From Nephrocerus scutellatus (lineage: Eukaryota > Arthropoda > Insecta > Diptera > Pipunculidae), in NCBI GenBank assembly GCA_947095585.1, contig OX352762.1, positions 119,442,930 through 119,506,929 of the forward strand: 64,000 bases of DNA. The letters run 5' to 3'. Positions 22,290 to 35,150 of this stretch are shown piece by piece. The notes below the pieces were generated by a model that ran no database searches, had not been told where the DNA came from, and saw only the letters and a program-made list of their open reading frames with translations. A program made the translations under genes and the position numbers. Position 1 is the stretch's first letter. Each line of letters begins with the position of its first letter.

Positions 22290-22690
22290 AGGAAAAGCGA
22301 ACCCTGCGTAACCGACGAGCGTCAGTCGAGCGTGTAAAGTTACAAGCGTTTGGAGTTGCTTTGTGTATAGGCCGAACAAAAACACCGCTAATTTCATTTC
22401 GGGAATATCCAGAGGGAACTGTCGAAGCTTGCTCGGTAACTTACAGGACATAGCCCGATTGGAAGTCATATGTTCAATTTGGGACTTATATTGGATCCAA
22501 TATGTAAGTTTTGCCTGAAGGAAGAAGAAAAAACTACACATTTCCTTTGTAGGTGTCATGCTATCTTCACGCTAAGGATGAAAGTTTTTGGAAGGGATAT
22601 AATAACGATCGAAGAACTTCGGTCGTGGAAACTAGATTAAGTCCTTGGCTATCTTAAAGTAACTTAGAGATTTGAATACAGAACTCACGG
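22290..22690 (+). mobile_element. LINE C-terminal zinc-finger tail
   Basis: The plus strand at 22440-22630 reads SPIGSHMFNLGLILDPICKF, then CLKEEEKTTHFLCRCHAIFT and MKVFGRDIITIEELRSW. The CxxC...HxxCxC arrangement after the LTGH-like block is the C-terminal finger of RNase H-bearing LINEs. The upstream part (22290-22440) has stops. Confidence 0.75.
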
Positions 22691-22699
22691 GGAACGAGT

Positions 22700-25600
22700 A
22701 CAATGGACCGACGAGTGATTTTTTCTCAGATTATCACTACAACCCACTACAACTATATATAAGGTTATCGAGCTAAAAGGAGACTTAAATAAAATACATT
22801 TATCCAAAAGAACGTTTTTGAAATTATATTTCTTTTGGCGCGTTTAGTAGAATTCTTAATTTGACTTTTTTTTTGCAGTGAACCGAAACTTGAAGTAAAG
22901 CCACAACCATTTTAATAGATATGATCATATAATATACCCTGTATTTTCATAAATGACAACCGTGGCCTTCGTTAGCATTGCTTTCTATATAGCCAGTTCA
23001 ACAGGCCACAATTACTCGATGGACTCAAACAATATATTTTAAATGGAAAGAATGGGAAGAATGGATTCATGGATACGTAAGAATATTCGTATGCACATAT
23101 GGGTTGGTGGGTATGCGTCTCTCTTTCCATAGAGTTTCCCGAATTCAAATAGGTACCGAATGGTACCTTTATAACCATCAAGAGCCAACAGATGCCCCGA
23201 AGCAGCTATGTCATCGCCGAAGCAAATCCGTGCACCGCTAATCCTGCAAGAACATCATGTCGTTCCAAGTTATGACACTATAAATAGATAGGTGTACCAA
23301 CTTACTCTACGCTACGTTACATACTTACAACTTACTCTATGCCATTATGTCTTTTGGGGGGTGTCCTCTATTCGACATACAGCGAAGCATCATCATATTC
23401 TTTGTCCACTTGTTAACCGAATGCATTGAATATGTATCTATGCCAAGTTCAGTGTTTCTGCTTCTAACTATATGGCCCAAAGGCATTGAAGACGCATGTT
23501 CTGTACTCATATTCTTTGTTGCTCACTTTAATTTCATAACATCCAAGACGCACATATGGACTTATAATGTACCAAACCTCTTGAGTGTGTGACGATAAAA
23601 AGAATGCTTCGACCAAAATAATGTTCATATCTGTTTCGTACAGTTTGGTTCAGTTTCGCTACCTATCTCAAGCAATTGCTGAGCTAAGCCTTCTTATAGT
23701 CTTACCAGGCCTACATATGAACTTGGTTGAACATTAGATGATGACTTTCATATAACAAGGTTGGCAAAAGTAATGAAAAATTCACTCGTGGAAGACAATT
23801 CTCAAACACAATCTGTTTAAAAAAAATTAAAAACATATGAGACATGTGCAAAGATTTCTCATCTTTATCTGTGCTAAGCATTATTAAGGCACAAACACGT
23901 TGAGCTAGTGTACGTACATTATAAAAAGAAACCATCCTATACTTGTAGATGTACTCTAAATATTTGTCACTTTTTTATCAATATTTCAATTAATGTCACG
24001 TTTTTAAAGCAATCATTAGTAAATTCCATTCGTTAAAATACACAAAAGCTCTGTTCCGCTTTCAGTAATTAATTTCTTTTTGCAAAAAGGTTTTTAAAAT
24101 TTCAAAGTGTGACAAGCTTTCTCCTTCTCAATTGGAACTTTGTCTGGCCAACTCATCGTAATGTAACACATTGGTTCAATTGACTTTTTCTCACATGCCA
24201 TGTCTACGTGACTAAATTGAAAAAGAATGTGGACAAGCAAGGAATTGTTGGATATTTCTTGCGTCAGTCAAAGCTTTGATTATATCGTATTTTATGAATA
24301 CTACAATCGCTCACTCCAAATGATGACATGTGAAATAGATCGTAGGTACGTGTCTACATTAATATAAGATGAGAACAAGAAGTCATATTAGGGGAGAATG
24401 GTAAGTATTTGCTCAAGAATGCCTTTGTATTTGTGGTGATAATCTGTAAATCAGGGGTCATGTGTCGCTTTTTCCTTTATCACCGGTTGCTGTTGTTGAA
24501 ATTTTCTACCTCAATCAAGAGCTGACACAAAGAAATAGCTCATTTATTCGTACTACTATTAAACAATGACAAGTGACTTACGTCTCAAGAAAATATTTAT
24601 CGTATGAAGAAAAGTAAAATACATATACATTCATTCTGAATGTGGAAAACAATTACGTTTATTTGTTTTTGTTTTTGGATTCCCTGTACAAACATAGATA
24701 CAACGGGCAATCAACTTAGCAAATCGTTTGACTTTCGGCGTGTAAATCTGGTTATTTAGATGGGAGTATTGAAGGTAATAATTCAACTTTTAAGGCATTA
24801 TGTCTCAACATAAAACATCGCCTTTAAAAGGGGATGTTAACCTAATTTTCCAGAAGAAAAACCAATTAGTCGTTGTACAAGATTTCAATAAATATTCATT
24901 TTCGACGGAAAATGGAGCCCAATACTCATTGGTTGATAACTCCATAATCTAGTCTAGATTGTCATAACAGGCAACTATCTCCGTACTAAGTACGTTTAGG
25001 AAAAGGACAACTGTAACCTAAGCATACGATAGCTGGATGTGCTGCTAGCCAGATCCATCTTCGCCCAAGTACTCATACCAAACAAGCTGAGAATACTGAC
25101 GATCACATTCGTACTATATACTATGGGTGTTGGTTTAGCCAACAAAGAGGGTAACTCTAGTAGGTTTCTCCGTGCCAACTTTGATGCAGACACATTTTAT
25201 TTAAAAATGTTTCATAGTGACTGTTGGTAACTTCCCAAAGGGACGATCGATATTTATTAGATTTCAGAAGAGTTTAAGCTTAATGCAGAAAGGTGGTTAT
25301 AATTGGCATGACTTCGGGCTTCGTTCTTTATATCACAACTCGTATCTGTCATTCAACAAATTACATCCAATCTGATATTGTAGTTATTACATCACATAAC
25401 CTTGCTTCCCGACACGACTGGTATCTTTTAGGTTAATATTATAGTGATGGCTTGAAGGCTTTAAGAGCATTAAGACCAACAAATTAGCGACGGATAATGT
25501 CTCTATGCAGATTGGTTCACTGGACAGAGTTAGCTGCCCAGTGAGCTCAGTCGGGGAACAAATTCTTTCTTTCTTTATTAATAGTTCACTACTAAGTCGC

Positions 25601-26020
25601 TACATAGTAAGAGTGTTATGGTACTCCTACAATAAAAGGAAAACCACCAAGATCTCGGAAGGATATTTACAGAAATGTGGCTATTAGTAAAGGTTCATGG
25701 TCGGTGGCAGCCACACTGCTTAATTGGATATTCCAAATAACACCTTTTGTAGGAGGTGTGAAGAGGTAAATGAGAAAGAAACACCGATCGAGACAGATAC
25801 AAGTTAGGAGCACACTATTTACAATTTTTAAAACTAAACCCTCATGAAGACAAGTTCGGCAAGAAGACAACTCAGATTAAATCTCAAATTTGCGGCACCA
25901 ACAAAAAATGACAGCTTAGCGGACTTTAAATGCTAGTGATGCCACAAATAGTGATTAAGCCGAATACCGAACATTCCGGCACGCTCTAGACCGAAGCGCC
26001 GAATATTCGGTGGCCAAATG
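22700..26020. other. Intronic sequence without recognised features
   Basis: About 3.3 kb of Elk intron between exons 5 and 4. No supported gene; ORFs of 60-80 codons (for example 23347-23592, 25505-25687) show no recognisable motif. Confidence 0.45.
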
Positions 26021-26024
26021 TAGA

Positions 26025-26350
26025 GTAGCACAGTTTTACACGTTGGGGATTAGTACTCTTCCGCGTCGAACCATCTTACTTCACTCACTCCCAGTATGTC
26101 CAAATTATATTGAAGAAACTCTGTTCCAGTTTAATAAATCTGGCATTTTAAGGTCCCTGAGGCAAGGAGCGTCCTCACATTCCAGAAACCAATCTTAGTC
26201 CGGGTGCAATAGCCAAAAGTCGTCATTATTCGATCATTATTTATCCGAGTCGTTGTGTCGGTTTCAATAGCGGGCATTTTTCTGTACCGCATGGTGCTAG
26301 CCCACGTTACCTTGACTTGAAACGCTAGACCGTTCGCACTTGCAATTTTA
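26025..26350 (-). mobile_element. LINE endonuclease N-terminal fragment
   Basis: The reverse complement of 26200-26030 reads TKIGFWNVRTLLASGTLKC, and in another frame TEFLQYNLDILGVSEVRWFD. WNVRTL and the SExRW motif are the first two blocks of an APE-type LINE endonuclease. The rest of the element is absent. Confidence 0.7.
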
Positions 26351-27930
26351 TATATAAGGATTTATACATATAGTTGCCAGGGGACTACCACTAGGAGGTA
26401 AAGCAAGCACTACATCACGAACTTGATTGTTGCAGTTTTGAGCACTTAGTAGTTTCCTGAACAATCGCAATGCAGTATATAGTGAGAGGCTGTTTTCGGA
26501 AGCTAGCATTATTTGTGAGAAGAAGCGCAATCGTTAGCTACCAACAAATGCTGAAAAAGTTGTTTTCATTCACCATAATTTACCGTTGATTTATTTTAAG
26601 TATTAAAATAACAATTTTTATGAATATACTGGATATATTTTCAAGTTACATATGCGTATTTTGTTCATGTTCATTCGGTATACCGAATATTGAAATAAGC
26701 AATAAATGCTATAAATACAAGACAAATTATCAAAGCTGTCTCTGTTGCTCTCTAGTTGGTTGTATTTGTTGCCTAAGAGAAATGATTGGATGTTCAAATA
26801 CAGATTATAATAAAGAGCGGGATATGATGAGTGTCAATCATAAGTTTAAGTTGATAATTTTATTCAAAGTAGCCAAGCGGGTTAGACGCGTATAGACTCA
26901 ATGGTTAAACAAGAGCTCGCCCCTTTCTTTACCTATTTTTTATGTTTACCTAAGAAACTAAATGTAATTGGCTCCTTAACTAAGCATTAAAGAACCTATA
27001 TTCGGTCTAATTTTTAAATGAATCTTAAGCCCCAGATTGTATAGACTTGTAAATAAATTGACGCGGTGTGCACAACATGCAAATAGTTTTACTTAACTTA
27101 ATATCATAAATCATGCTTTCAAATTACATAACATCCATCCCTCAATCATCATCATTAGCACATTTCCGATGCACGTTTACCATCAATAATCATGCAAAAT
27201 ATATTAACTCCTAATGTTCATGTAATAGGACATATTCTGCACATTGTGTGATGTGTTCTACCACAAAGCACAACACAAACAGAATTATATGACAGCCTAA
27301 CGAGATGTTAGCCACACATCTAAAACACATCAGTTACAACTTACAAACGACATCAAAGATTTAAGGCGACTGATAACAGAGACACACATTATACACACAC
27401 CTCTATCCTTCATCCTCTATCCTCATGAATAATTTATGTAAAATTAAAATTGAAATGAAAATGCCACAGAAACTGGGCTCGAGCTCGAGCAGCAACAGTG
27501 TGGCAGCAACAGTGTGGCAACAACAGTGTGGCTATACGGAAAGTCACACAATGTGTGAACGTTTTGCAAAGGGTTTTTTGTTGAGTAAAGGAATTTATCG
27601 ATGGAATGGGAACGTCGATTTTGCTAGAAGAAAAAATTGGAATCTCCCTCACAAAGGCTTAGTGAGGCCAGCTCGTTCTTTCAGCATATGTTATGTATGT
27701 CTACCGTGTCGGAGCTATGATAGTATACAGTGTTATCCATTACACGCAACACTTATTGCGTAATTGTCAACAAAAAGTTGTAAAATTTGTATAAAAAATT
27801 TTAAGAAAAGTTGGCAACACCAAAATAATATCACAATTAAAAATCTAAAGAGGGAAAATTGTCAACAAAAACCATATGCTTCCTAAGTACCTAAATTGAC
27901 GACATTGTATTATTATATTGTCTCACTTAC
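26351..27930. other. Intronic sequence; short CAACAGTGTGGC repeats
   Basis: No gene recognised. A small minisatellite of CAACAGTGTGGCA units (three to four copies) lies at about 27490-27530 next to CTCGAGCTCGAGC. The 112-codon ORF crossing it (27425-27763) has no family resemblance I can see. Confidence 0.5.
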
Positions 27931-28068
27931 CGCTATCACATTCATCGGTCACATTCATCTCGAGCATTTTCGTGTGCGTGATATCCTTGTGGGATGCCAG
28001 AAACAACACCACATCTCGTTTTTCATTTTTGATTGGTACAATGTCGAAAAGACACCAAAATGGCGTGC
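27931..28068 (-). CDS. Elk: Elk coding exon 4 (PAS domain end)
   Basis: Encodes [20 protein letters not shown] and [20 protein letters not shown], the last PAS strands ending in the conserved SHKDIT motif, then TDECDSG. The acceptor is TTCCAG and the donor GTAAGT (complement of 27925-27930). Length 138 nt, phase 1/1. The next intron, to exon 5, is about 6.8 kb. Confidence 0.94.
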
Positions 28069-28559
28069 CTGGAATTTAAGAAAAAGAAAAAAAAAACAAA
28101 ATACATTAGGGAGGGAATAAGTAATGTTCGTGTGGTGCTTCCACAGCAAATGCTACACTGCGTTATGTGTAGCATACAATTTGATTACCAACAACAATAG
28201 GAATCAATAAGATATGTTTTCTTATAGAACTTCATATAAGTAAGCTTATTTAAAAGTTAGTCTTCCTTAAAGATAAATAAAATAATAAAATAAATATAAA
28301 TCTTTACATAAAGTATAATAAATTTAGAATAATGCCTTTTCCAAAAAAGTAGCCAGTCAGAATGCTAATATTTAAAAATTCTGCACCATTTGTAATGGCT
28401 TTGTATGGTTACTTTTTGCCCCAGGTTTCTGACCAACTCCAAAAAAAGCTATCAAAGTTTAAATTGGATGAACGATATAGGCTTCACAGTTTTTAATTCA
28501 TTTGAGTTCCTTTAGGGACTAGTAGCAACTAATACAATACCTTTTCCTATAACGAATCA

Positions 28560-29300
28560 ATGGCATAATGGCAATGGAGACGTTAAAAATTATGAATCAA
28601 TTGACCAGAAACTCAAGAAATCTTTACAATTCCGCTGGCAATACTTTTGGATCCCGAGTACTCACTCAATCCATACTCGGGATCCAAAAAACTAAATGGA
28701 GAAGTAAAGCTGCATACAGTCCAAGCTTAACAGACAGGGAGTGCTCATTGAATGGTGTTGGTATAATACTGACTAAGGAAGCTAGCAATCAGCGAAGATA
28801 ATTACGGCGAGGTTTATCTCTAAAATTCCCATAGTTCAGTGTTACGCTCCGACGAACGATGCAGCATAAGGCGACAAAACCTCTTTATACGCTCATCATC
28901 ATTCGGTATACAGCAAAGTTTCGAAAGTCGACATCTTATTATCATGGGAGACTTCAATGCCAATGTTGGCCCGGACAACGTGGGTCAGCGAAACAATAAT
29001 TGTGATATGCTAGTTGACCTTTGTAATGCTCGTCAGAAAATTGTGAACCACACAATATCTTCCCCTTATGGTCGAACCCAAAACCAAATCGACCACTTCA
29101 TTATACAAAAACGATGGAGAAAATAACTTTGCGATTTAAAAAATGAGAGAAACGCAGGAAGTGATCATCACCTGCTACTAGCAATACTTCAGCTACGAAC
29201 AGCTGCTATCCAGCGACGTTTAGAGATTACAACAAGAAGAACAAATTTTGAATACGAACGCTCTGAGTGCTCCAAATATGTGTCGTAATTTTGCAAACAC
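28560..29300 (+). mobile_element. LINE endonuclease domain fragment
   Basis: The plus strand reads SQSILGIQKTKWRSKA and SLNGVGIILTKEA (N-terminal endonuclease blocks). It then reads SRHLIIMGDFNANVGPDNVG (catalytic GDFNA), SSPYGRTQNQIDHFIIQKRW (NQIDxF) and, in another frame, NAGSDHHLLLAILQLRTAAI (catalytic SDHH). This is the full motif order of an APE endonuclease, with several stops. It leads into the tandem repeat at 29601-30225. Confidence 0.85.
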
Positions 29301-29600
29301 CCTCAACAACAACAAGCATCGAATATGGATGTAAATGTTAATAATAACATTAAGGCGATGTGGGACAAAGTAAAGAGTGTTTTTATTGAAGCTGGATCTA
29401 AATTGAAACATTGACAATGAATTGATAGAGATATCTGGATATCCAATGGTACCTGGGACAAAATCACGCACCAAGGAGCTCTTAAAATAAAATAAACAGC
29501 GAATCTGATGCTCATCGGAAATTTGTTCTGCAGAATGAGTACAGTGCAGCTCATAAAAGTAAAACGATGTGTTAGACGTGATAGGACAGGATAGATTAAG

Positions 29601-30225
29601 CAAGTGCAGAGATAAGAACTGCGATCCTACTTCTTAAAAACTCAAGGCAGCTGGACTAGATGGCGTACTGCCGAGTTCCTGAAAGCAGATCCCGATGATG
29701 ATCAGAGTACAAATGCAAGTCATTAACTATTGGAATTACGTAGGTCATCCAGGGGCATAGACATCAGACATCATTCCTCCAACAAGTGCAGAGATAAGAA
29801 CTGCGATCATACTTTTTAATAAAACAAGGCAGCTTGGCTGGATGGCATACAAGCCGAGTTCATGAAATCAGATGCCGATGATGACCAGAGTACAAACGCA
29901 AGTCATCGACTACTGGACAAACGTAGATCTTTCAGGAGCATTGACATCAGTACTCTAACAAGTGCAGAGATAAAAACAGCGATCCTACTTCTAAAAAACT
30001 CAAGGATGAACTGAGTACAAATGCAAGTCATAAACTATTGGACACACGTAGATCTTCCAGGGTCATTGACATCAGCCCTCCAACAAGTGCAGAGATAAGA
30101 ACTGCGATCCTACTTCTTAAAAACTCAAGGCAGCTGGACTAGATGGCGTACTGCCGAGTTCCTGAAAGCAGATCACGATGATGATCAGAGTACAAATGCA
30201 AGTCATGTCCTATTGGACACACGTA
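29601..30225 (+). repeat. LINE-derived tandem repeat, period about 180 bp, four copies
   Basis: CAAGTGCAGAGATAAGAACT-type blocks begin at 29601, 29783, 29959 and 30084 (spacing 182, 176, 125). Each continues with GCGATCCTACTTCTTAAAAA, CAAGGCAGCT, GAGTACAAATGCAAGTCAT and a GACATCAG block. The translated trace (TSAEIRTAILLLKN...) is the linker before the RT of a LINE, so the array seems to have arisen by duplication within the element that starts at 28560. Confidence 0.85.
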
Positions 30226-30405
30226 TTTTATATATGTATATATATTTATATTTTATTGTTGGACATTTTCTAATGTTAATCGAATTCACGACCAAAATTT
30301 TTTAACGTTTTTGAAGATTTACATCACCACGAGCAACTAGCATACAAACTAATGGCAGTTTTTTATATTTTTTTATTTATTATAAACTCATAACTTATTA
30401 CTTAC

Positions 30406-30525
30406 CATCTTTTTTATAAAAAATCACTTCCAACTTTAGTTCCATCTTATTGCTCAGACTTTTTTCAATTTGCAGTTTATGCTCTTCTTTTGTCTCTGGG
30501 CCGTACAAAAAGTGACAGGAACATC
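30406..30525 (-). CDS. Elk: Elk coding exon 3 (PAS domain middle)
   Basis: Encodes [20 protein letters not shown] and continues through [20 protein letters not shown], matching the central PAS strands and helices of Elk channels. The acceptor is ATATAG and the donor GTAAGT (complement of 30400-30405); length 120 nt, phase 1/1. The intron to exon 2 is only 160 bp. Confidence 0.93.
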
Positions 30526-30685
30526 CTATATTATCAATGTGGTTGTTTCATCCAAGCAAGAGATAATTTGATGATAAACAACAAAAAATTAGTTTTAATT
30601 GAGTTTGCTACATCATTGGAGTAACAATGAAAATCCGTCGCAAGTAGATTCAGTGCCTGTTTCCCCACCGATATGATGTGCTTAC

Positions 30686-30796
30686 CTTTTTGCATTATTT
30701 GCGCTCGGGAATATCCTGTTAACTCCACGAAGCCATCCGAACAATAAACAATTGGATTGGCGTTTGTCTGGGCATTTCCAAGTACAAAGTTTGAGT
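30686..30796 (-). CDS. Elk: Elk coding exon 2 (PAS domain start)
   Basis: Follows a TTTCAG acceptor and encodes [20 protein letters not shown], then [17 protein letters not shown], the first half of the EAG-type PAS domain. The donor is GTAAGC (complement of 30680-30685). The exon is 111 nt, phase 1 in and 1 out. The intron separating it from exon 1 is about 11.5 kb and full of LINE and mariner fragments. Confidence 0.94.
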
Positions 30797-31286
30797 CTGA
30801 AATATAAACAAAAACCACAAAATAAATGTACGAGTACGTGGCAGAAAACTAAATGACAGCTATTCTACAAGTATTATATGTTAAACAGGGTGTTCTGGTA
30901 TCCAAAAACAACTCTGTTAGAAATTTCTTTATTAAAAACTTTATTTGATTAATTAACTCAGGTCTTGGTACTCCAACCATCAATCAACGACCGAATTCCT
31001 AATAAAATACCGATGTTAAGACAAGTTAGCACTCCAGTAGTAACCTGGAGTAGTTGTGAGAACTATAGAAATTAATAGAAAATTTCGACATGGACACGAT
31101 TTTTTACGATATTTCTGAAGCCAAAATAAGGGTTTTTAAATGAGTTTTCTACCGGGTGACTGACACGAAGTGTTACCAACTTCAGAATGTCATTGCTGTC
31201 AAACCAGTGATGACAGAGCGCTTTAATTTACAATAATGACAGTTCATTCCATTCTTTACAAAAGTACAAAAGCATTTTAGTGGAAA

Positions 31287-32254
31287 ATGTTCAGAAAAAA
31301 GTTATCTGCAATGGAATTTAAGCGGAATAGTGTGATTGCTCTGTATTTGGCTGGAAAACCACAGCCGGAATTCACATCTGTATATGAATAAAATGTTTGT
31401 GTATCGCACCATAAATCGTTATAACGATACTGGCAGCATTGCAAAACGCCATGGTGGTAGATCGAAACGCACTGCAACATCGCCGGATATCATTCGGAAG
31501 GTGAAAGCCAAATTGGTTCGGAATCCGCGCCGTAGCGTCAGAAAAATGGCTCGTGAGGCGAACATTTCGCTCGAACGGATGCAGCACATATTGAAATATC
31601 ATCTTGGACTAAATGCATTGAAATTCCAAAAAACGCATGGTCTCACCGATGCTCAAAAAAAAGTTAGAGTGGAAGGAGCAAAGGAGTTGTTACGCTTGCA
31701 CGAAAGTGGCGATTTGCCGAATTTGGTTTTCTCCGATGAGTCACCGTTCGTTATTGAGCTATATGTGAACAAGCAACCGGATTTACTTGCCCGGCCGTTC
31801 TACTGAAAATTTGGACCAACGGATTGCCACTCGAAACCAAGCGCCGCCAATGGTGATGGTTTGAGCCGCCGCAACGACCGTAAACCCTTCACCGCTCGTT
31901 TGTTTGGACCGTGGCATCAAGATAAATGCTCAAATTAATAGGGATCATGTGTTGGAGGGAGCGTTGAAGCCTTGGGCACAAAAAAATTTTGGCCGCAGAG
32001 CCTGGACATTTCAACAGGACTCTGCATCGAGTCATAAAGCGCGCGTCAATCAAGATTGGCTGAGAAACAACGTTCCGCAGTTCATTTCCACTGTCCAATG
32101 GCCACCAAATTCACCGGATGCAAATCCGCTCGATTTCTCGGTTTGTGGTATTTTGAAGAACAAGGTTGGAACAAAAAAATACCAAAGTGTCGATCATCTC
32201 AAGCAAGCGCTTCGCCGGGAATGGGCCAAAATACCGCAGAGCCACAGCCGTTAA
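31287..32254 (+). pseudogene. Mariner-family transposase pseudogene (DD37D type)
   Basis: Begins at ATG 31287 (FRKKLSAMEFKRNSVIALYL), is frameshifted near 31375 and continues as NDTGSIAKRHGGRSKRTATS and ARKMAREANISLERMQHILK (paired HTH domains). It then reads LPNLVFSDESPFVIE (first Asp). A second break at about 31805-31900 precedes RRAWTFQQDSASSHKARVNQ (second Asp) and WPPNSPDANPLDFS (third Asp). 37 residues separate the last two Asp, which points to the DD37D branch of Tc1/mariner. The stop is near 32254. Terminal inverted repeats were not resolved. Not functional. Confidence 0.87.
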
Positions 32255-32489
32255 ATAAAACATAAATAAAACATAAATACCTTAACCTTAACTATACGAC
32301 GTTCTTGTAAGTTCCTATAATTTTCTTGATAGGAACTAGAGTTCAGATAGAACCTGTGCCTAAACTAATATGCCTTTCCTTTCTAAATGGTACATCCTTT
32401 TCTTATTTTTCTCGAATTAAGCACACCTTTCCTATACAGGTCATATAGGTAAGGCAAAGACTTATCCTGCATCACTATACTTTTGAGTT

Positions 32490-33140
32490 AAATTCGAAGA
32501 CTCTGCAGGCCGTATAGTAGATGTCAATTTCAAACGTACAGTGTAAGTAGTTTCATGACTGAGTCGATGTCGCTGTACAGCTCATATAATTCATCTTAGA
32601 ATCATCTCCTCCAAACCAAATGGGACAAAAAATTGCCCTAAGAATATTTTAATCAAAAGCAAGGATATTTTCATCCACCTTAGATAGATTCCAACATCGC
32701 AGAATAAAACTAGGCCTTTACAGTTTATTCTGGGTGGTCCGAAAAGGAGAGCCTTTTTACCCAAAGAAACAGCATTTGCTAAGATTGATTTTTTGTTTGA
32801 TTTCTGTAGTGGTGTCATTATTGGACTTAACTTCAAAGTTATAGCTGTCTACTGTGAGGTTCTAACCAATATCTCGGTGTTTGTCCATTATTGTTGTAAG
32901 CATTTTCGCCGCTTCTGTCTTAATGCTTCGAAATGCACCAGTGCCAGCTCACCAATGTTTTACCAATGAAATCAATGTCGTCAGCGTATGACTGCAGTTG
33001 AACCGAATTTAAGAGAAGTGTGCCTCTCTCCTGTACCTAAGAGTTCCTTAGAATTATTTCCAATATAATGTTTATGAAACCGCATGGCAGAACGTCACCT
33101 TGGCTAAATCGACGGACTCTATCAGTTTGTCCCCGACCCT
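32490..33140 (-). mobile_element. LINE-F-like fragment, RT end and C-terminal region
   Basis: The reverse complement shows a YADDIDFIG-like trace near 32985, YNFEVKSNNDTTTEIKQKIN and LSKCCFFG near 32840-32770, and NELYELYSDIDSVMK near 32600-32555. This is the order RT palm, SxxDxxxEIxxRI, YELYxDxD of an endonuclease-RT LINE. Frames are broken. Confidence 0.65.
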
Positions 33141-33158
33141 AAGGAAGAAGCAAAAATA

Positions 33159-33951
33159 CGAGGGCGGGTCAATAAATCTTTTGTGACGTTTTGAATTTCC
33201 CGTCTCTTAACTGAAAAGACAACACTGCTCCTATCAACAGGCATCTATCAGTTGACTCCTGTCAACATTTAAACAAGCTGCGTCATTTAGTTTGTTCTTG
33301 ACAGCCATTGAAAAGTTTTTATGCCGTTTCGTAATCGTGGACGAATCGTGGATCCATCACCAAACACCAGAGACCAATGAACAATCAAGACAGTGGGTTT
33401 CTCCGGGTAAACCTGCGCGAAAGAAGGCCAAGGTGGGTCTGTCGGCCAACACAGGTCATAGCCACAGTTTCTTTTTTGGATGCACGCGGTGTCATTCACA
33501 TCGATTGACTTGAAAAGGGTAAAACGTTTACCGGCGAAGACAGATTCGAAATTCGCATATGGCGAAGAAAGAAGTGATGTTCCATCAAGACAATGCACGG
33601 GTGCACACGTGTGCAGTACCCATGAAAAAATCCATAATTGGACTACGACCTTCTACCCCATCCAGCATATTCTCCAGACTTAGCCCCCTGCGACGATTTC
33701 CTGTTTCCATACCTGAAGCAATGGCTGGGCTGTTAGAGATTTGGGTCTAACAATGAAGTCATAACTTAAACAAACGCCTATTTTGAGAGCCTTGAGAAAA
33801 CCTATTATTTGGAAGGAATAAAAAAATTGGCAAAATGTTGAACTAAATATATCGAGCTTAAAGGATCGAGAGGTTGAGAAATAAAATGCTTTTTTGCTAA
33901 AAATAAAAGTTATTTTATTGAAAAAGTCACTGAGTTATTGACCCGCCCTCT
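33159..33951 (+). mobile_element. Mariner element with both TIRs, internally deleted
   Basis: A 793-bp element bounded by inverted GAGGGCGGGTCAATAA and TTATTGACCCGCCCTC and by TA dinucleotides at 33157-33158 and 33952-33953. Inside are broken pieces of a mariner transposase: IVDESWIHHQTPETNEQSRQ followed by WVSPGKPARKKAKVGLSANT, and VMFHQDNARVHTCAVPMKKS. Intact mariners are about 1.3 kb, so about 0.5 kb, including the N-terminal DNA-binding part, is missing. Confidence 0.9.
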
Positions 33952-33959
33952 TATTCTAT

Positions 33960-35150
33960 TAAAATCCTGTACAGTCAAACTCGACATGACTTTGTATATC
34001 TTTTCTCTATAATTGTTTTGTAAATAAGTAGCTATGTGTATTTCTTTAGCCCTCTCTAGGAGCTTCTTTAGTGTGAATTGAGTGTGGACTTTTTTGGGAT
34101 AAAACAGGGGTCAATCAAAATATTGATGAGTGACTTCAAGCATTCACACAGTACGGAAGATTAGGAACTTAAGCAACATAAGGTAGACCATCTTTTCTAG
34201 AGTTGGTGCAGTTAAGGGGATCTCCATTCATGTGGATAGGGCAAACAATGCTTAGATTTACTTTATCATCTGACAAAATTCTTGATTTAAGCGGATGTAT
34301 GTGATCTACCAAACCTTTAAATGTTCTTTCACACTTTGCAAACACCCTGTGTAGGTAGCTAAACTCGTGCATTCATCAAGATAACCACAAAACAAAAACA
34401 GTCAATATTGTTGGTAAATTGCAAACAAATTGAACGTAAATTGTGATATAATCCTTTTGTGATTTTTTGCTCTCGTTTTTTCTCATTTTTATTCAGGATT
34501 TTCAGACCACAGTTCGAGATAAGTTGAAAGTTTTATTTAACTAAACTTATTGAGTCATCTTAACGGTTAAGTAGAGTTTTTGTCAAACATACAAAGGAGA
34601 AAGCTTAACGAGCGGCTATTGAAAAAGTAACTAGGTAACTAGGTTGTGGTACGAGTAGAATGGTTTCTTTGTTACCGAAATATTTTCAATGGTCAACGGC
34701 GTAAACACAAAGCGCTACTCCGATATAAGATATTATTTAGTATTGAAGGGGGTTCCTATATATAAAGAACGAACTTCTTTTTAAAACTTTGTGACAAAAA
34801 AGGTCGAATGAAGAAAAACATCGTCATTCATCTTCTCACCTTAAATGATCTTCTTATTTTTACTTTCTTATATTGTTCTTTTTACCTTTTCTTTGTACAA
34901 TTTCATGCTAATGGTAACTCTCAGCAGCATAGTAATGCGAGTTAATTTTACATTAATTAGTAATTGGATTTTTTTTTATCTGAATAATGAACAGACTTTT
35001 GAGTTTCTTTAGTTAAGCTTTTTCAAGTTTAGGAGTCAAGGACGAGTGATATGCGAAATAGATAAACAGTCAAGAGTAATGATTTTGAAACAATAACGAA
35101 TTGCTTGGACTTTAATATAAACTGATGAGCATTTAGAGCACCACGAGTAT
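33960..35150. other. Sequence between transposons, no recognised gene
   Basis: Elk intron between exons 2 and 1. A 67-codon minus ORF at 34169-34372 (rich in Cys and His: HMNGDPLNCTNSRKDGLPYV) could be a transposon remnant but I cannot assign it. Confidence 0.45.

Noticed and set aside
26868..26940. tRNA-like GTAGCCAAGCGGGTTAGACGC
   Set aside because: Resembles a D-arm of a class II tRNA, but no acceptor stem or T arm follows.
27425..27763. 112-codon ORF with Ser- and Gln-rich start
   Set aside because: Crosses a small CAACAGTGTGGC repeat in an Elk intron; no motif or splice context.
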